Source: JAPOXR01 sp965221815 (GTDB lineage Bacteria > Pseudomonadota > Alphaproteobacteria > Rhodobacterales > Rhodobacteraceae). From it: DNA of 64,000 nucleotides. A model generated the notes under the pieces. The model made no database searches, had not been told where the DNA came from, and saw nothing but the letters and a program-made list of their open reading frames with translations. Shown in pieces: positions 55,924 to 64,000 of this stretch. The translations under genes were made by a program, and so were the position numbers. How positions within the stretch are numbered: the stretch's first letter is position 1; each line of letters starts with the position of its first letter. Location of the stretch: positions 2,852,001 through 2,916,000 of the forward strand of contig OZ244915.1 of NCBI GenBank assembly GCA_965221815.1, read 5' to 3'.

Positions 55924-56210
55924 CGCACCAATACAGGGTCGATCCCAACGGCGGTACGTAAAGTCCCACAGGATGTGTCATTGTGTTGCCGTGCGGTCTG
56001 CGGCACTGATTTTGTACCTGATCACACACATGTGAGATTCTGGGCCGCCGAAAATGTCTGGCCGGATCCGGTGGGGTCCTCCATCGGTGTGTCATGATCC
56101 ATGTGACAGAGACGGAGACCCCCGATGCCAGTTTTTGGCTGGCCTGGTCCTGTGATCAGACACGCCAGGATGGGTGATGTCTGTGATCCCCTGGCGATGC
56201 CGCTGTCCGG

Positions 56211-56868
56211 ATGCGCCAGGATCTTGTCCATCGCTGGCGTCAGGCCATTCGTGATGGCCTGACAACGACAGACGCGGCCCGGGCGGTCCATGGGCCCCGT
56301 GCCACCCGGTCTCGCTGGGAACAATCCCCTGAGCTGCTGTCGCGCCGGCCCCACCGGTGCCGCCAAGGACCACCCCGCGCGGCGATCCGGCAGCGGATCA
56401 CAGAGCGGCGCCAGGACTGTCCCGCCTGGGGTCGCGGCAAGATCGCGGCGATCCTGCGCCGGGACGGACATCCGATCTCGACAGCCACGGTCGGGCGTGT
56501 GATCGCTGACAGGGTCGCACGCCAGCCGATCGCCCCGGTCAGTGCTTTCACGCAGGACAGCCAAACGAAACGGCGGACCCGGCGACGCGGTGCAGGTCGA
56601 TACGCTCACCGCCGCCCTCTGCCCCGGCCGGACCGTCCAACATGTCACCGCTCTTGACCGTCATTCACAATGGGGATCCGCCAGGGCCGCCACCCACGCC
56701 ACCGCCAGCCGCGCCGCACGCCCATCCGACACACGGGGCGCCCATGCGCCTGTTCCCATCAGCGCCCTCCCGATCGACGGCGGCTCCGCGTTCAGGACCG
56801 CAATGAGGCCGCCTGCCCGGCCACAGGTATCACGCGGGCCGTGCGGCCACCCAAAGGGGCGAAAATGA
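56211..56868 (+). pseudogene. Decayed IS481-like transposase
   Basis: The first frame carries RWEQSPELLSRRPHRCR and WGRGKIAAILRRDGHPIS, matching the HTH part of IS481 transposases. The second frame, from about 56560, carries GDAVQVDTLTAALCPG, the catalytic Asp region, and ALPIDGGSAFRT. A frameshift near 56560 separates them and the C-terminus is absent. Terminal repeats were not identified. Confidence 0.6.
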
Positions 56869-57089
56869 ACGGGGCTGCCTGTAGGATGCAAGCCACATGG
56901 AGACACGAATTCGACACTGTGCAGGACACCGCCACCCCTATCACCGAACGCAACCCCCGGATCGACACACATCGCGACCTGGACAACGGATGGAGACCCC
57001 ATGACGCACGTGATGATCAGACGCCAAACGAAGATCGCGAATCCCTGCGAACCGCTGCAAACCCATGAGGAGCCCGCGTCTCATATGTA

Positions 57090-57966
57090 GGGCCCGTTGA
57101 CAATTATCGTGCCGCCACCACGCCCGCCATCAGATAAATCCCGGCTGCGAAGCTTGCGCGGGTCTTGTCGTATCGCGTGGCGAGACTTTGGGCCTCCTTG
57201 ATTTTCGCAAAGACAGTCTCGATTCGGTGTCGCTCCTTGTCAGCGTCGCGGTCAAAATCACGGGGCGTGCTTCGATTCGACTTCGGCGGGATCACCGCCG
57301 TCATCTCGCGTTCTGCCAATGTGTCCAGCACCCCATCCGCGTCAAAGGCCTTGTCGCCTATCAATGTCTCACAGGTGAGATCGTCCAGGAGTTCACGCAC
57401 AGCCTTGAGATCGTGAGTCTGACCCGGAAGAATCACAAACCGGATCAGATGTCCGACAGCATCGGTGAGGGCCACGACCTTGCGGGTCAATCCCCCTTTC
57501 GAGCGACCGATTCCTTCCGATTCTGATCCCCCTTTTTGGCCCCGGAGGCCCATCGGTGCGCTGGCATGATCGTGCCATCCACAGACACCATCGACAGATC
57601 CAGATCACCGGATCACGCATGGACAATACGTTCAAAAAGATCCGCTTGGGCCCAACGCCGGAACCGTTTGAAGACACGGGTCCACCGCCCAAAATGCGGC
57701 GGGAGATCACGCCAGGGGGTTCCTGTCCGGAACCGCCAGAGAACCCCTTCCAGACAAAGACGATTGTCCACCGCCGTGCACCCCGGGTCGGTCACCTTGC
57801 CCGGACACAGCGGGGCCACCCGCGCCCACATCTCATCTGTCAAAACTGTGCGATCTGCATTCATCTTGTCACCCACCTCGTCTGCTCGTGCCGCCTTTTT
57901 CGGCGTGCAATGCCGACACAAAGACACACCCAGCGCTCAAGACACAAGGCAATTGTCAACGGGCCT
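57090..57966 (-). mobile_element. IS5-family element, copy D (877 bp, complete ends)
   Basis: The terminal repeats are GGGCCCGTTGACAATT (first base differs from the other copies) and its partner, with TA duplicated at 57088-57089 and 57967-57968. It carries a broken transposase. Confidence 0.9.
57104..57864 (-). pseudogene. IS5-family transposase, copy D, with a nonsense codon in OrfA
   Basis: OrfA starts at MNADRTV (57864) but ends prematurely at 57613 (ERIVHA-stop), where the other copies read ERIFNELSGDL. OrfB motifs (IGDKAFDAD; AKIKEAQSL) remain. The nonsense codon should inactivate it unless complemented. It shares AQSL with copy A, but the VRELL/ETLIGD segment with copy C. Confidence 0.8.
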
Positions 57967-58090
57967 TAGTGAGCAGGTACAAGGGCTTGACACGCCCGGC
58001 GGTCTCCTGTAAAGGAATCGTGATCCTCTGCCTCTGCCGGACGGCGGGAGCCGGGGATGACACCGCCACAACAAGCAGGAGGATTTTCTG

Positions 58091-58606
58091 ATGCGGGCTT
58101 TAGGACATGATTTGAGACGTGCCGGATGCGGCCTGTTGGCCGCCCTGCTGCTGGCGGGGTCGGCCAGTGCCGCCGACGTGACCGTGATCGAGGGCGAGAC
58201 GGCCCGATTTGCCATCACGGTGCAGCCCAAATTCCACACCCGGAGTGATGGCCGGGCCATGCCCATTCGTGTGTGGTACGACACCGACGGGGGCACCGCC
58301 ATCGAGGGGACCGACTACGCGACCGCTCATTCCTGGTCCCACCATGTCCGGGGCACCGCGGGCGCACCGCTGACCATCGCGGTGAAGACCTTCGCCGATG
58401 ACGCGGTGGAAGGGGATGAAACCTTCAACATCCGGGTGCGCAAGCTGCAGGTGTTGACACGGGGCCGCTGGGGTCACACCGGCTGGCGCGACGTGCCGGC
58501 CTCCCGCTGGACAGTCGCGGGACCCACAACCGCCACCATCACCGATGCGACGCGCGTTTCGCAGGTGCCGCTCTGTGTCGAGAGAGACCCGCGTTTTAGA
58601 TGTTAG
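58091..58606 (+). CDS. Secreted Calx-beta-like domain protein
   Basis: In this 171-aa protein, a signal peptide (GCGLLAALLLAGSASAAD) precedes a single Calx-beta-like domain: TVIEGETARFAITV, GTAIEGTDYAT, DDAVEGDETFNIRVRKL, ATITDAT. Calx-beta modules bind Ca2+ and are typical of surface and secreted proteins. After ITD the frame runs on with an unmatched tail (TRVSQVPLCVERDPRFRC), which may be a frame end after damage. It is followed closely by another secreted gene on the same strand. Confidence 0.7.
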   Translation: MRALGHDLRRAGCGLLAALLLAGSASAADVTVIEGETARFAITVQPKFHTRSDGRAMPIRVWYDTDGGTAIEGTDYATAHSWSHHVRGTAGAPLTIAVKTFADDAVEGDETFNIRVRKLQVLTRGRWGHTGWRDVPASRWTVAGPTTATITDATRVSQVPLCVERDPRFRC

Positions 58607-58640
58607 GGGCGGGATCTGGTCCTCTGACGCGGAGACCCAC

Positions 58641-59270
58641 ATGATGAGGCGGATCTTCACACTTCTGGCCGCCGCGTTGGGGCTGGCCTTGACCGCCGTA
58701 CTCGCGGGGCTGCTGACCACAGCCGGTGCGGTCGGGGCGCAGCCACAGTGCTCCATATCAGCGACGCACGAAACGCAGGACCGCTCCATCTCAAGCATGG
58801 CCGGGGACGCCCTGACTGTGGATGAGGGCGGGAACTGGGTCCTTGATCTGACCTTCAAATGCGCCGGCATCACGGACTCGTCCACCCATGATCCGACAAT
58901 TGACATCACCGGCATAACCAGCGATAGCGGCAATGGCTGGTCGGACAACATGAACCCAAGATTCAGCGGGCACGTCTGGAATCAGGACGGTCTCGGTCCC
59001 ACCGGATTCGGTGGCAGGGACCCGGCAGGGGACTTCACAGCCCGGGTGTCGCTGTTCGGCACGAGTGTGGACAACAACTGCCACGATACCGGTGCATCGA
59101 CACGTATGCAGATCACTGCAGAGATCGGCAACACCGTAACTCCAAGCGACAACATGGCTGAAAGAACCATCACCGTGACGGCGCGGGATGACGACCCCTT
59201 GACCTACACAGCGTTCCCTGGTGAACCTTATGAGATCACGATCCCCAACTGGAACTCGCCTTGTTCGTGA
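58641..59270 (+). CDS. Secreted protein of unknown function
   Basis: In this 209-aa protein, ATG 58641 begins MMRRIFTLLAAALGLALTA and the signal peptide ends near GAQPQ. The mature part has a beta-rich look with few Cys (CSISATH, FKCAGI, NCHDTG) and no recognised family, and ends ITIPNWNSPCS. Lying 35 bp after the Calx-beta gene and followed by an unrelated IS fragment, it may form a pair with that gene. Export is well supported, function not. Confidence 0.6.
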   Translation: MMRRIFTLLAAALGLALTAVLAGLLTTAGAVGAQPQCSISATHETQDRSISSMAGDALTVDEGGNWVLDLTFKCAGITDSSTHDPTIDITGITSDSGNGWSDNMNPRFSGHVWNQDGLGPTGFGGRDPAGDFTARVSLFGTSVDNNCHDTGASTRMQITAEIGNTVTPSDNMAERTITVTARDDDPLTYTAFPGEPYEITIPNWNSPCS

Positions 59271-59378
59271 TGGCCGCGACGGTCGGCAAGTGTTCGGATG
59301 CGCTGAGGTGACGCGGGCGGGACCCTGTTGGCCGCCGCCCAGATCGAGAATGCGGTCAGCAATTCACGGGTTCTGATG

Positions 59379-59478
59379 GGGGCTTATAAAGATGAATTGA
59401 CATACCGCATTATGTTGCGCCAGTCTTTCAATAAAAACGCATCATGTTGTATTCTGTCAAATGGTCTTTATAAACCCC
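59379..59478. mobile_element. 100-bp miniature inverted-repeat element with 8-bp target duplication
   Basis: The left end is GGGGCTTATAAAG and the right end CTTTATAAACCCC; the flanks are both TTCTGATG (59371-59378 and 59479-59486). The arms extend inward with imperfect matches (GATGAATTGACA / TGTCAAATGGTC). It shares the GGGGCTTATA end and 8-bp duplication with the 271-bp MITEs, but not their interior, so the two probably use the same transposase. Confidence 0.75.
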
Positions 59479-59544
59479 TTCTGATGAGTGCCCCCGCCAC
59501 CGTCACCAGTCTGACCGCCAACCTGGTCGGCACCGCCCCCACAG

Positions 59545-59922
59545 TTGACCCCGGACATGAACGAACTGTTCGCCTTGACCGACATCCCGGCGGAGCATTG
59601 GACACAGATCTGGACCCCCAATCCCGTGGAGAGCGTCTTCCGGGCCGTACGGAACCACACCCGGAAGACACGCGGTTGTCTGAGCCGAAAGACTGCACGG
59701 GTCATGGTGGATCAGCTGATGATGTCCGCCAAATCGAAAGGCCGACGCCTGTCCGGGTCAGAGCATCTCGCCAACGTCATCAAAGGAGTTGAATTCCAAG
59801 ATGGAATCGGACAGTTTCAGGAAGCCACCTTTCTCCCGCTGTCACCCAGATTCGAGCATAATCCCAGGATATTTGCGCACCATTTTCTTAGGTATTCGTT
59901 CTCGAGGAGTGGTCGCTCATAG
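59545..59922 (+). pseudogene. C-terminal fragment of an IS256-family transposase
   Basis: The frame carries NPVESVFRAVRNHTRKTRGCLSRKTARVMVDQL and KGVEFQDGI, the C-terminal end of IS256 transposases, with the catalytic Glu in PVESVF. Upstream catalytic parts are missing. The matching segment ends near 59810; the rest of the frame is not IS256-like. Confidence 0.75.
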
Positions 59923-60030
59923 CGATTTTCTGATAGCAGAACACGCCGCCGCAATCTGAGCATCCCGACACCATCCCGAATAGTTCTTCCCCGGAGGAGT
60001 GGAATCATCAGCAGAAAGACCGATAGCCCG

Positions 60031-62709
60031 ATGATGGCGCAATATCATCAGATCAAAAACCAGTATCCAGACTGTCTCCTGTTTTTCCGGATGGGCGACT
60101 TCTATGAGTTGTTTTATGAGGACGCAAAAACGGCTTCCGCAGCTTTGGATATCGTCCTGACCAAACGTGGCAAAAATCGGGGGCAGGAAATTCCGCTCTG
60201 TGGTGTACCGGCACATTCTGCTGACAGATATTTACAAACATTGATACGCCAGGGATTCCGTGTCGCAGTCTGCGAACAGACAGAAGATCCTGCAGTGGCA
60301 CGGAAGCGGGGATCAAAGGCCGTGATCGAACGCGAGGTCGTGCGCGTGTTGACCTCAGGGACCCTCACCGAAGATGCCTTACTGGATTCCCGTTCACATA
60401 ACTTTCTTGCTGCCGTGACCCTGATCCGCGGTCAGGCAGCCGTCGCATGGACCGATATTTCTGTAGGAAACCTGCATGTCACGACCTGCCTGCCGAATGA
60501 ACTGCCCAATCAGTTGGGGCGAATTTCACCGAACGAGATACTGTATTCGGAAAATGCAGATGAAGATCTGAATCATCTTCTTGCCGACTGGAAAGCGGTC
60601 TGCACTGAATTCGCTTCAGTGCATTTTGACAGCATCTCTGCGACCCAAAAACTCTGTGCGTTATTCTCGGTGCGCACGCTTGACGCTTATGGTGAATTCT
60701 TATGCCCTGAACTGTCCGCCCTCGGTGCGATCACCTCATATCTGGATATTACGCAGAAGGGCCAACCGCCTTTGCTGCGACCGCCTGTCCGGGAAACCAT
60801 CGAAAACACAATGCATATCGACTGTGCAACCCGCCGAAATCTGGAGATCTCGCGTGATTTTTCCGGAAACCGTGATGCTTCACTTCTTGGAGCTGTGGAT
60901 TATACACTCACCGCACCCGGCGCACGCCTCCTGGATTCACGCGTTTCTGCACCTTCGACATGTCTCGATGAAATCACGCGACGTCAACGGGCCGTCACGA
61001 GCTTTTTCAATTGCTCCATGCTGCGGCAAGAGGTCCGAAAAGAACTGCGACACATGACTGATCTCAACCGTCCGCTATCGCGAATTTTCCTTCATCGCGG
61101 CACACCGCAGGATCTTGGAGCATTGAGAAACGGCTTGCGGCGAGCCAGAATCATCCATGACCTGTTACAATCCGGCCAAGGAACCCTTCCGGAATCTTCC
61201 CCCACATATTTGCTGGATGATGTCGTCATGGAGACAGCACTGCAAGGATCGATGGAAAAAATCGATGGATTTGACGAACTTCTGGAAGAGCTTGAGGCAG
61301 CCCTCGCCGATGAACTTCCCGTCCAACTGCGCGATGGGGGACTCATCTGCCATGGTTACGATGAAAAACTCGACGAGGAACGCTCACTCGACAAGGAAGG
61401 TCGGAGCCACATCAGCAATATGCAGGCTGAACTGGCTGCCGAAACAGGAATCGCCTCACTGAAGATCAAGCATAATCAGGTTTTGGGATATTTCGTGGAG
61501 GTTCCCTCCGCACACGGCGAAAAGCTTCTGTCTACGCCGCATAAGGAGCGATTTACGCATCGGCACACGGTGGTGAATGCCCTGCGCTTCACCACGGCAG
61601 ATCTCGCGGAAGCCGAGTCGCGACTATTGAATGCTGCCGCGCGTATTCTGGAAATTGAGGGTGATATCTTCAACCGACTCTGCGCGCGCGTGGTCGACAC
61701 CGCAACAGCGATCAACCAGACTGCCGAAGGACTGGCTGAAATCGATGTTGCCGCCGCTTGGGCAGAACTTGCGACCGAACGCAACTGGATACCGCCCTGC
61801 CTCGACAATAGCGGTATCCTGGATATTCGCGGGGGTCGGCATCCGGTGGTTGAACAAGCCCTTCGCCGCACCGGCGGACAATCCTTTGTAGCCAATGATT
61901 GTCAACTTGCCGACAGGGACGCGAGTCCCCGAATTCGACTGATCACAGGTCCCAATATGGCGGGCAAGTCAACCTATCTCAGGCAGAATGCCCTCATCGT
62001 TCTCCTGGCCCAAACGGGCGCATATGTTCCCGCCGAGTCCGCGAAGATTGGACTGGTTTCACAGTTGTTTTCACGGGTCGGTGCTGCCGATGAACTGGCC
62101 AGAGGTCGGTCGACCTTTATGGTTGAAATGATAGAAACCGCAGCCATTCTGAATCAGGCAAAATCGAATGCACTCGTCATATTGGATGAAATCGGGCGCG
62201 GCACTGCAACCTATGATGGATTGTCTATTGCCTGGGCAACACTTGAACATCTGCATGATATCAGCTGCTGTCGCGCCCTGTTTGCCACCCATTACCATGA
62301 ACTGATCCAACTCAGCGAAAAACTTGAGCGCATACAAAATTCCACTGTGATGGTGCGTGAATGGGAAAATGAAATCATATTCCTTTATGAAGTCAGGAAT
62401 GGTGCCGCTGAACGCTCCTACGGCGTTCAGGTTGCCAAACTGGCAGGCATGCCTGAATCAGCAGTTGCACGCGCCCGTGACATTCTTGCAAGTCTGGAAA
62501 CTGGCCAGCATGGAGCTGGTGGAAAAACGGTTGCACTGCCTGATGATCTTCCGCTCTTTGCCGCGGCCAATCAGGCCACACCCCGACAGGAACCGTCAGT
62601 TGGACAAAAGCTTCGGGACCGGCTCGAACCCCTCAACCCCGACGAACTCAGTCCGCGGGATGCACTCGCATTGATCTATGAACTGAAAGGAATGACCACG
62701 CAATCGTAG
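60031..62709 (+). CDS. mutS: DNA mismatch repair protein MutS
   Basis: In this 892-aa protein, the mismatch-recognition domain includes LFFRMGDFYELFYEDA (the Phe-X-Glu motif lies in GDFYE). The connector, lever and clamp domains follow, then the ABC-type ATPase with Walker A TGPNMAGKSTYLRQ, Walker B LVILDEIGRGTATYDG and the C-terminal ATH motif (FATHYHEL). The family usually starts a few residues earlier (T/S-PMMAQY), and a strong GGAGG lies 33 nt before ATG 60031. In frame with it, six nt downstream of GGAGG, is ATC 60004, so an unusual start is possible. Confidence 0.97.
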   Translation: MMAQYHQIKNQYPDCLLFFRMGDFYELFYEDAKTASAALDIVLTKRGKNRGQEIPLCGVPAHSADRYLQTLIRQGFRVAVCEQTEDPAVARKRGSKAVIEREVVRVLTSGTLTEDALLDSRSHNFLAAVTLIRGQAAVAWTDISVGNLHVTTCLPNELPNQLGRISPNEILYSENADEDLNHLLADWKAVCTEFASVHFDSISATQKLCALFSVRTLDAYGEFLCPELSALGAITSYLDITQKGQPPLLRPPVRETIENTMHIDCATRRNLEISRDFSGNRDASLLGAVDYTLTAPGARLLDSRVSAPSTCLDEITRRQRAVTSFFNCSMLRQEVRKELRHMTDLNRPLSRIFLHRGTPQDLGALRNGLRRARIIHDLLQSGQGTLPESSPTYLLDDVVMETALQGSMEKIDGFDELLEELEAALADELPVQLRDGGLICHGYDEKLDEERSLDKEGRSHISNMQAELAAETGIASLKIKHNQVLGYFVEVPSAHGEKLLSTPHKERFTHRHTVVNALRFTTADLAEAESRLLNAAARILEIEGDIFNRLCARVVDTATAINQTAEGLAEIDVAAAWAELATERNWIPPCLDNSGILDIRGGRHPVVEQALRRTGGQSFVANDCQLADRDASPRIRLITGPNMAGKSTYLRQNALIVLLAQTGAYVPAESAKIGLVSQLFSRVGAADELARGRSTFMVEMIETAAILNQAKSNALVILDEIGRGTATYDGLSIAWATLEHLHDISCCRALFATHYHELIQLSEKLERIQNSTVMVREWENEIIFLYEVRNGAAERSYGVQVAKLAGMPESAVARARDILASLETGQHGAGGKTVALPDDLPLFAAANQATPRQEPSVGQKLRDRLEPLNPDELSPRDALALIYELKGMTTQS

Positions 62710-62887
62710 TTTCTGCCGGACACCTCTGAAGAAACCCATCTGTGATGATGTCGAACTCCCATCCCGGCTCAATTCCGCGATCTCCTGTTGTGCGGGTGAT
62801 CCGTCATGCCCACTTCCGGATAGGACGAACCGCGCCAATGATCCATGCCACGAATTGACTGGTTCAGGTCAACCCGTGACTTGATCA

Positions 62888-63604
62888 TCAGCCATCCGTT
62901 TCGGATACCGTATCCTGATCTGTCGGTTCGGCTGTTGAGACTTCCGATGGGCCGGAAGACACCGCAACCTGGGAAGGCCGCAAGAGCCGCCCGTGAATGA
63001 GAAATCCCTCTGTCATGACGCTGGCGATACGGCCTACCGGAACATCATTGGCTGGGGCTTGGAGTAGCGCTTCGTGTATCGTCGAGTCAAACGCCTCGCC
63101 CGGTTCCGGCGCAATGATCCCAATACCATGACGGTGCAGTGCTTTCACAAACTCTTTCAGTGTCAGTTCGATTCCCTCTCGAACGACGATAACGGTTTCC
63201 GAGGAATCATTCTCAATGCTTGATAGAGCCTTTTTGAGGTAATCGTAAATGGGAAGCAGATCACGGGCAAACTGGGTCGAGTGAAATTTTGCCATTTCCT
63301 GCATATCGCGGTCGGCACGCCGCCGAATGTTCTGCGCTTCAGCCAATGCCCGCATATATTTGTCGTTGAGCGCATCAAACTCGTCTTGTGAAATACCTGT
63401 GTCATCGTCACCATCAGCAGAATCCCCGGCTTCTGCATGGTCTGAATCGGGTGTCAAATCTTCAAGCGGTGAGGGCGCATGACCATTGCCTGTTGCCGAC
63501 AGGACGTCTTCGAGGTCGCCGGCGAGATCGATATCGGGGGCTGGTTTCGCTTCTTTATCGCTGCTTTCCGTCAAGGGTGATTCCTGTGCATTTTTGTCGG
63601 GCAT
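62888..63604 (-). CDS. grpE: Nucleotide exchange factor GrpE
   Basis: This is a 238-aa co-chaperone that releases ADP from DnaK. It has an acidic disordered N-terminus (about 1-75), a long coiled coil including LAEAQNIRRRADRDMQEM, and the beta-domain with GIELTLKEFVKAL, GEAFDSTIHEALLQ and GFLIHGRLLRPSQVAV (family signature near residue 200). The C-terminal tail is longer than usual. It lies directly downstream of hrcA, 21 bp away, as in many bacteria; dnaKJ lie about 20 kb distant. Confidence 0.95.
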   Translation of the reverse strand: MPDKNAQESPLTESSDKEAKPAPDIDLAGDLEDVLSATGNGHAPSPLEDLTPDSDHAEAGDSADGDDDTGISQDEFDALNDKYMRALAEAQNIRRRADRDMQEMAKFHSTQFARDLLPIYDYLKKALSSIENDSSETVIVVREGIELTLKEFVKALHRHGIGIIAPEPGEAFDSTIHEALLQAPANDVPVGRIASVMTEGFLIHGRLLRPSQVAVSSGPSEVSTAEPTDQDTVSETDG

Positions 63605-63625
63605 TTTCCGGTTGCTCTCCAGTCG

Positions 63626-64000
63626 CTACTGCCTTTCACCGACCAGCTTACCGACCAGTTGTGCCGTGTAATCAACGATCGGCACAATGCGGCCATAGTT
63701 CAAGCGCGTCGGCCCAATCACGCCAACAGCACCAACAATTCTGTGGTCTGTGCTCATATATGGCGAAATCACCAGAGTTGAACCCTTCATGGAAAAAAGT
63801 TTGTTCTCTGATCCAATAAAGATCCGGACTCCTTCGCCGTCCTCGACATATTGCAAGAAATCTGCGATATCACGTTTACGCTCCAGATCATCAAAGAGTG
63901 CGCGAACCATATCCATATCAACGCTCGACTCGTCGTCGTCCAGCAAATTTGCGCGACCACGGACAATCAATCTTTCACTGCGATAAACGCCCGAGGAACT
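63626..64000 (-). CDS. hrcA: Heat-inducible transcription repressor HrcA (C-terminal part)
   Basis: This is the last about 124 codons of HrcA; the gene continues off the right edge. DLERKRDIADFLQYVEDGEGVRIFIG, VISPYMST and GAVGVIGPTRLNYGRIVPIVDY are diagnostic for the C-terminal dimerisation domain. HrcA binds CIRCE operators upstream of groESL or dnaK operons; I see no CIRCE in this window. Confidence 0.93.
   Translation of the reverse strand, partial: SSSGVYRSERLIVRGRANLLDDDESSVDMDMVRALFDDLERKRDIADFLQYVEDGEGVRIFIGSENKLFSMKGSTLVISPYMSTDHRIVGAVGVIGPTRLNYGRIVPIVDYTAQLVGKLVGERQ

Noticed and set aside
1..64000. tRNA, rRNA or CRISPR arrays
   Set aside because: I found no repeat-spacer pattern and no cloverleaf or rRNA-like segment by reading; a tRNAscan or CRISPR search would be decisive.

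Overview
The window looks like chromosomal DNA of an IS-rich alphaproteobacterium. It has a conserved core (secA, a CinA-type domain gene, kdsB, cysQ, dnaK-dnaJ, mutS, and hrcA-grpE running off the right edge) interleaved with mobile elements, broken genes and two defence-like gene clusters. kdsB points to a Gram-negative envelope; the lineage call is inference from gene content. I saw no tRNA, rRNA or CRISPR array.

Layout. 0-0.5 kb: 3' part of an 877-bp IS5-family element. 0.5-3.7 kb: an SDR, a membrane AraC-type regulator and a secreted alpha/beta hydrolase. 3.9-15.7 kb: a minus-strand nucleobase/nucleoside salvage operon (cytosine deaminase, BMP-type binding protein, amidase, ABC ATPase, two permeases). 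The binding protein and one permease are split by three insertions: an ISKra4-type IS and an IS50-like IS4 element, each with 9-bp target duplications, and a 271-bp MITE with an 8-bp duplication. Removing the insertions restores open frames exactly (984 and 942 nt), so they are recent. A second MITE copy separates the deaminase from the binding-protein gene. 16-24 kb: secA, a cinA-like gene, a decayed AAA-ankyrin gene, an IS5 copy and an aldo/keto reductase. 23.7-33.8 kb: a minus-strand mobile-element-like block with a nucleotide-kinase-like P-loop protein, a 1751-aa Strawberry-notch-type helicase, an unknown protein and a DotA/TraY protein. 34-36.3 kb: kdsB, cysQ, alkB.

36.7-57 kb is a plastic region. 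It carries (i) a tightly overlapping three-gene operon, ParB-like / PD-(D/E)XK-like / DNA methyltransferase (38.0-41.2 kb), just upstream of dnaK-dnaJ; (ii) remnants of an ISKra4 transposase, a type I restriction subunit (hsdR) and resolvases; (iii) an operon sce7726-sce7725-RES (47.9-51.9 kb) in which the sce7726 nuclease is fused in frame to a transposase-derived N-terminus containing a DUF4338 (DruA-like) domain; and (iv) a serine recombinase and a frameshifted DUF2971 gene.

54.8-59.9 kb encodes small secreted proteins. One has a run of ten C residues just after its start codon that puts the gene out of frame; eleven would restore a complete signal peptide, so it is a candidate phase-variable gene. 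A 100-bp mini-element with the same GGGGCTTATA end and an 8-bp duplication lies nearby. The window ends with mutS, grpE and the 3' part of hrcA.

The four IS5 copies (A 1-510, B, C, D) share 877-bp geometry and TA duplications, and are mosaics of one another.
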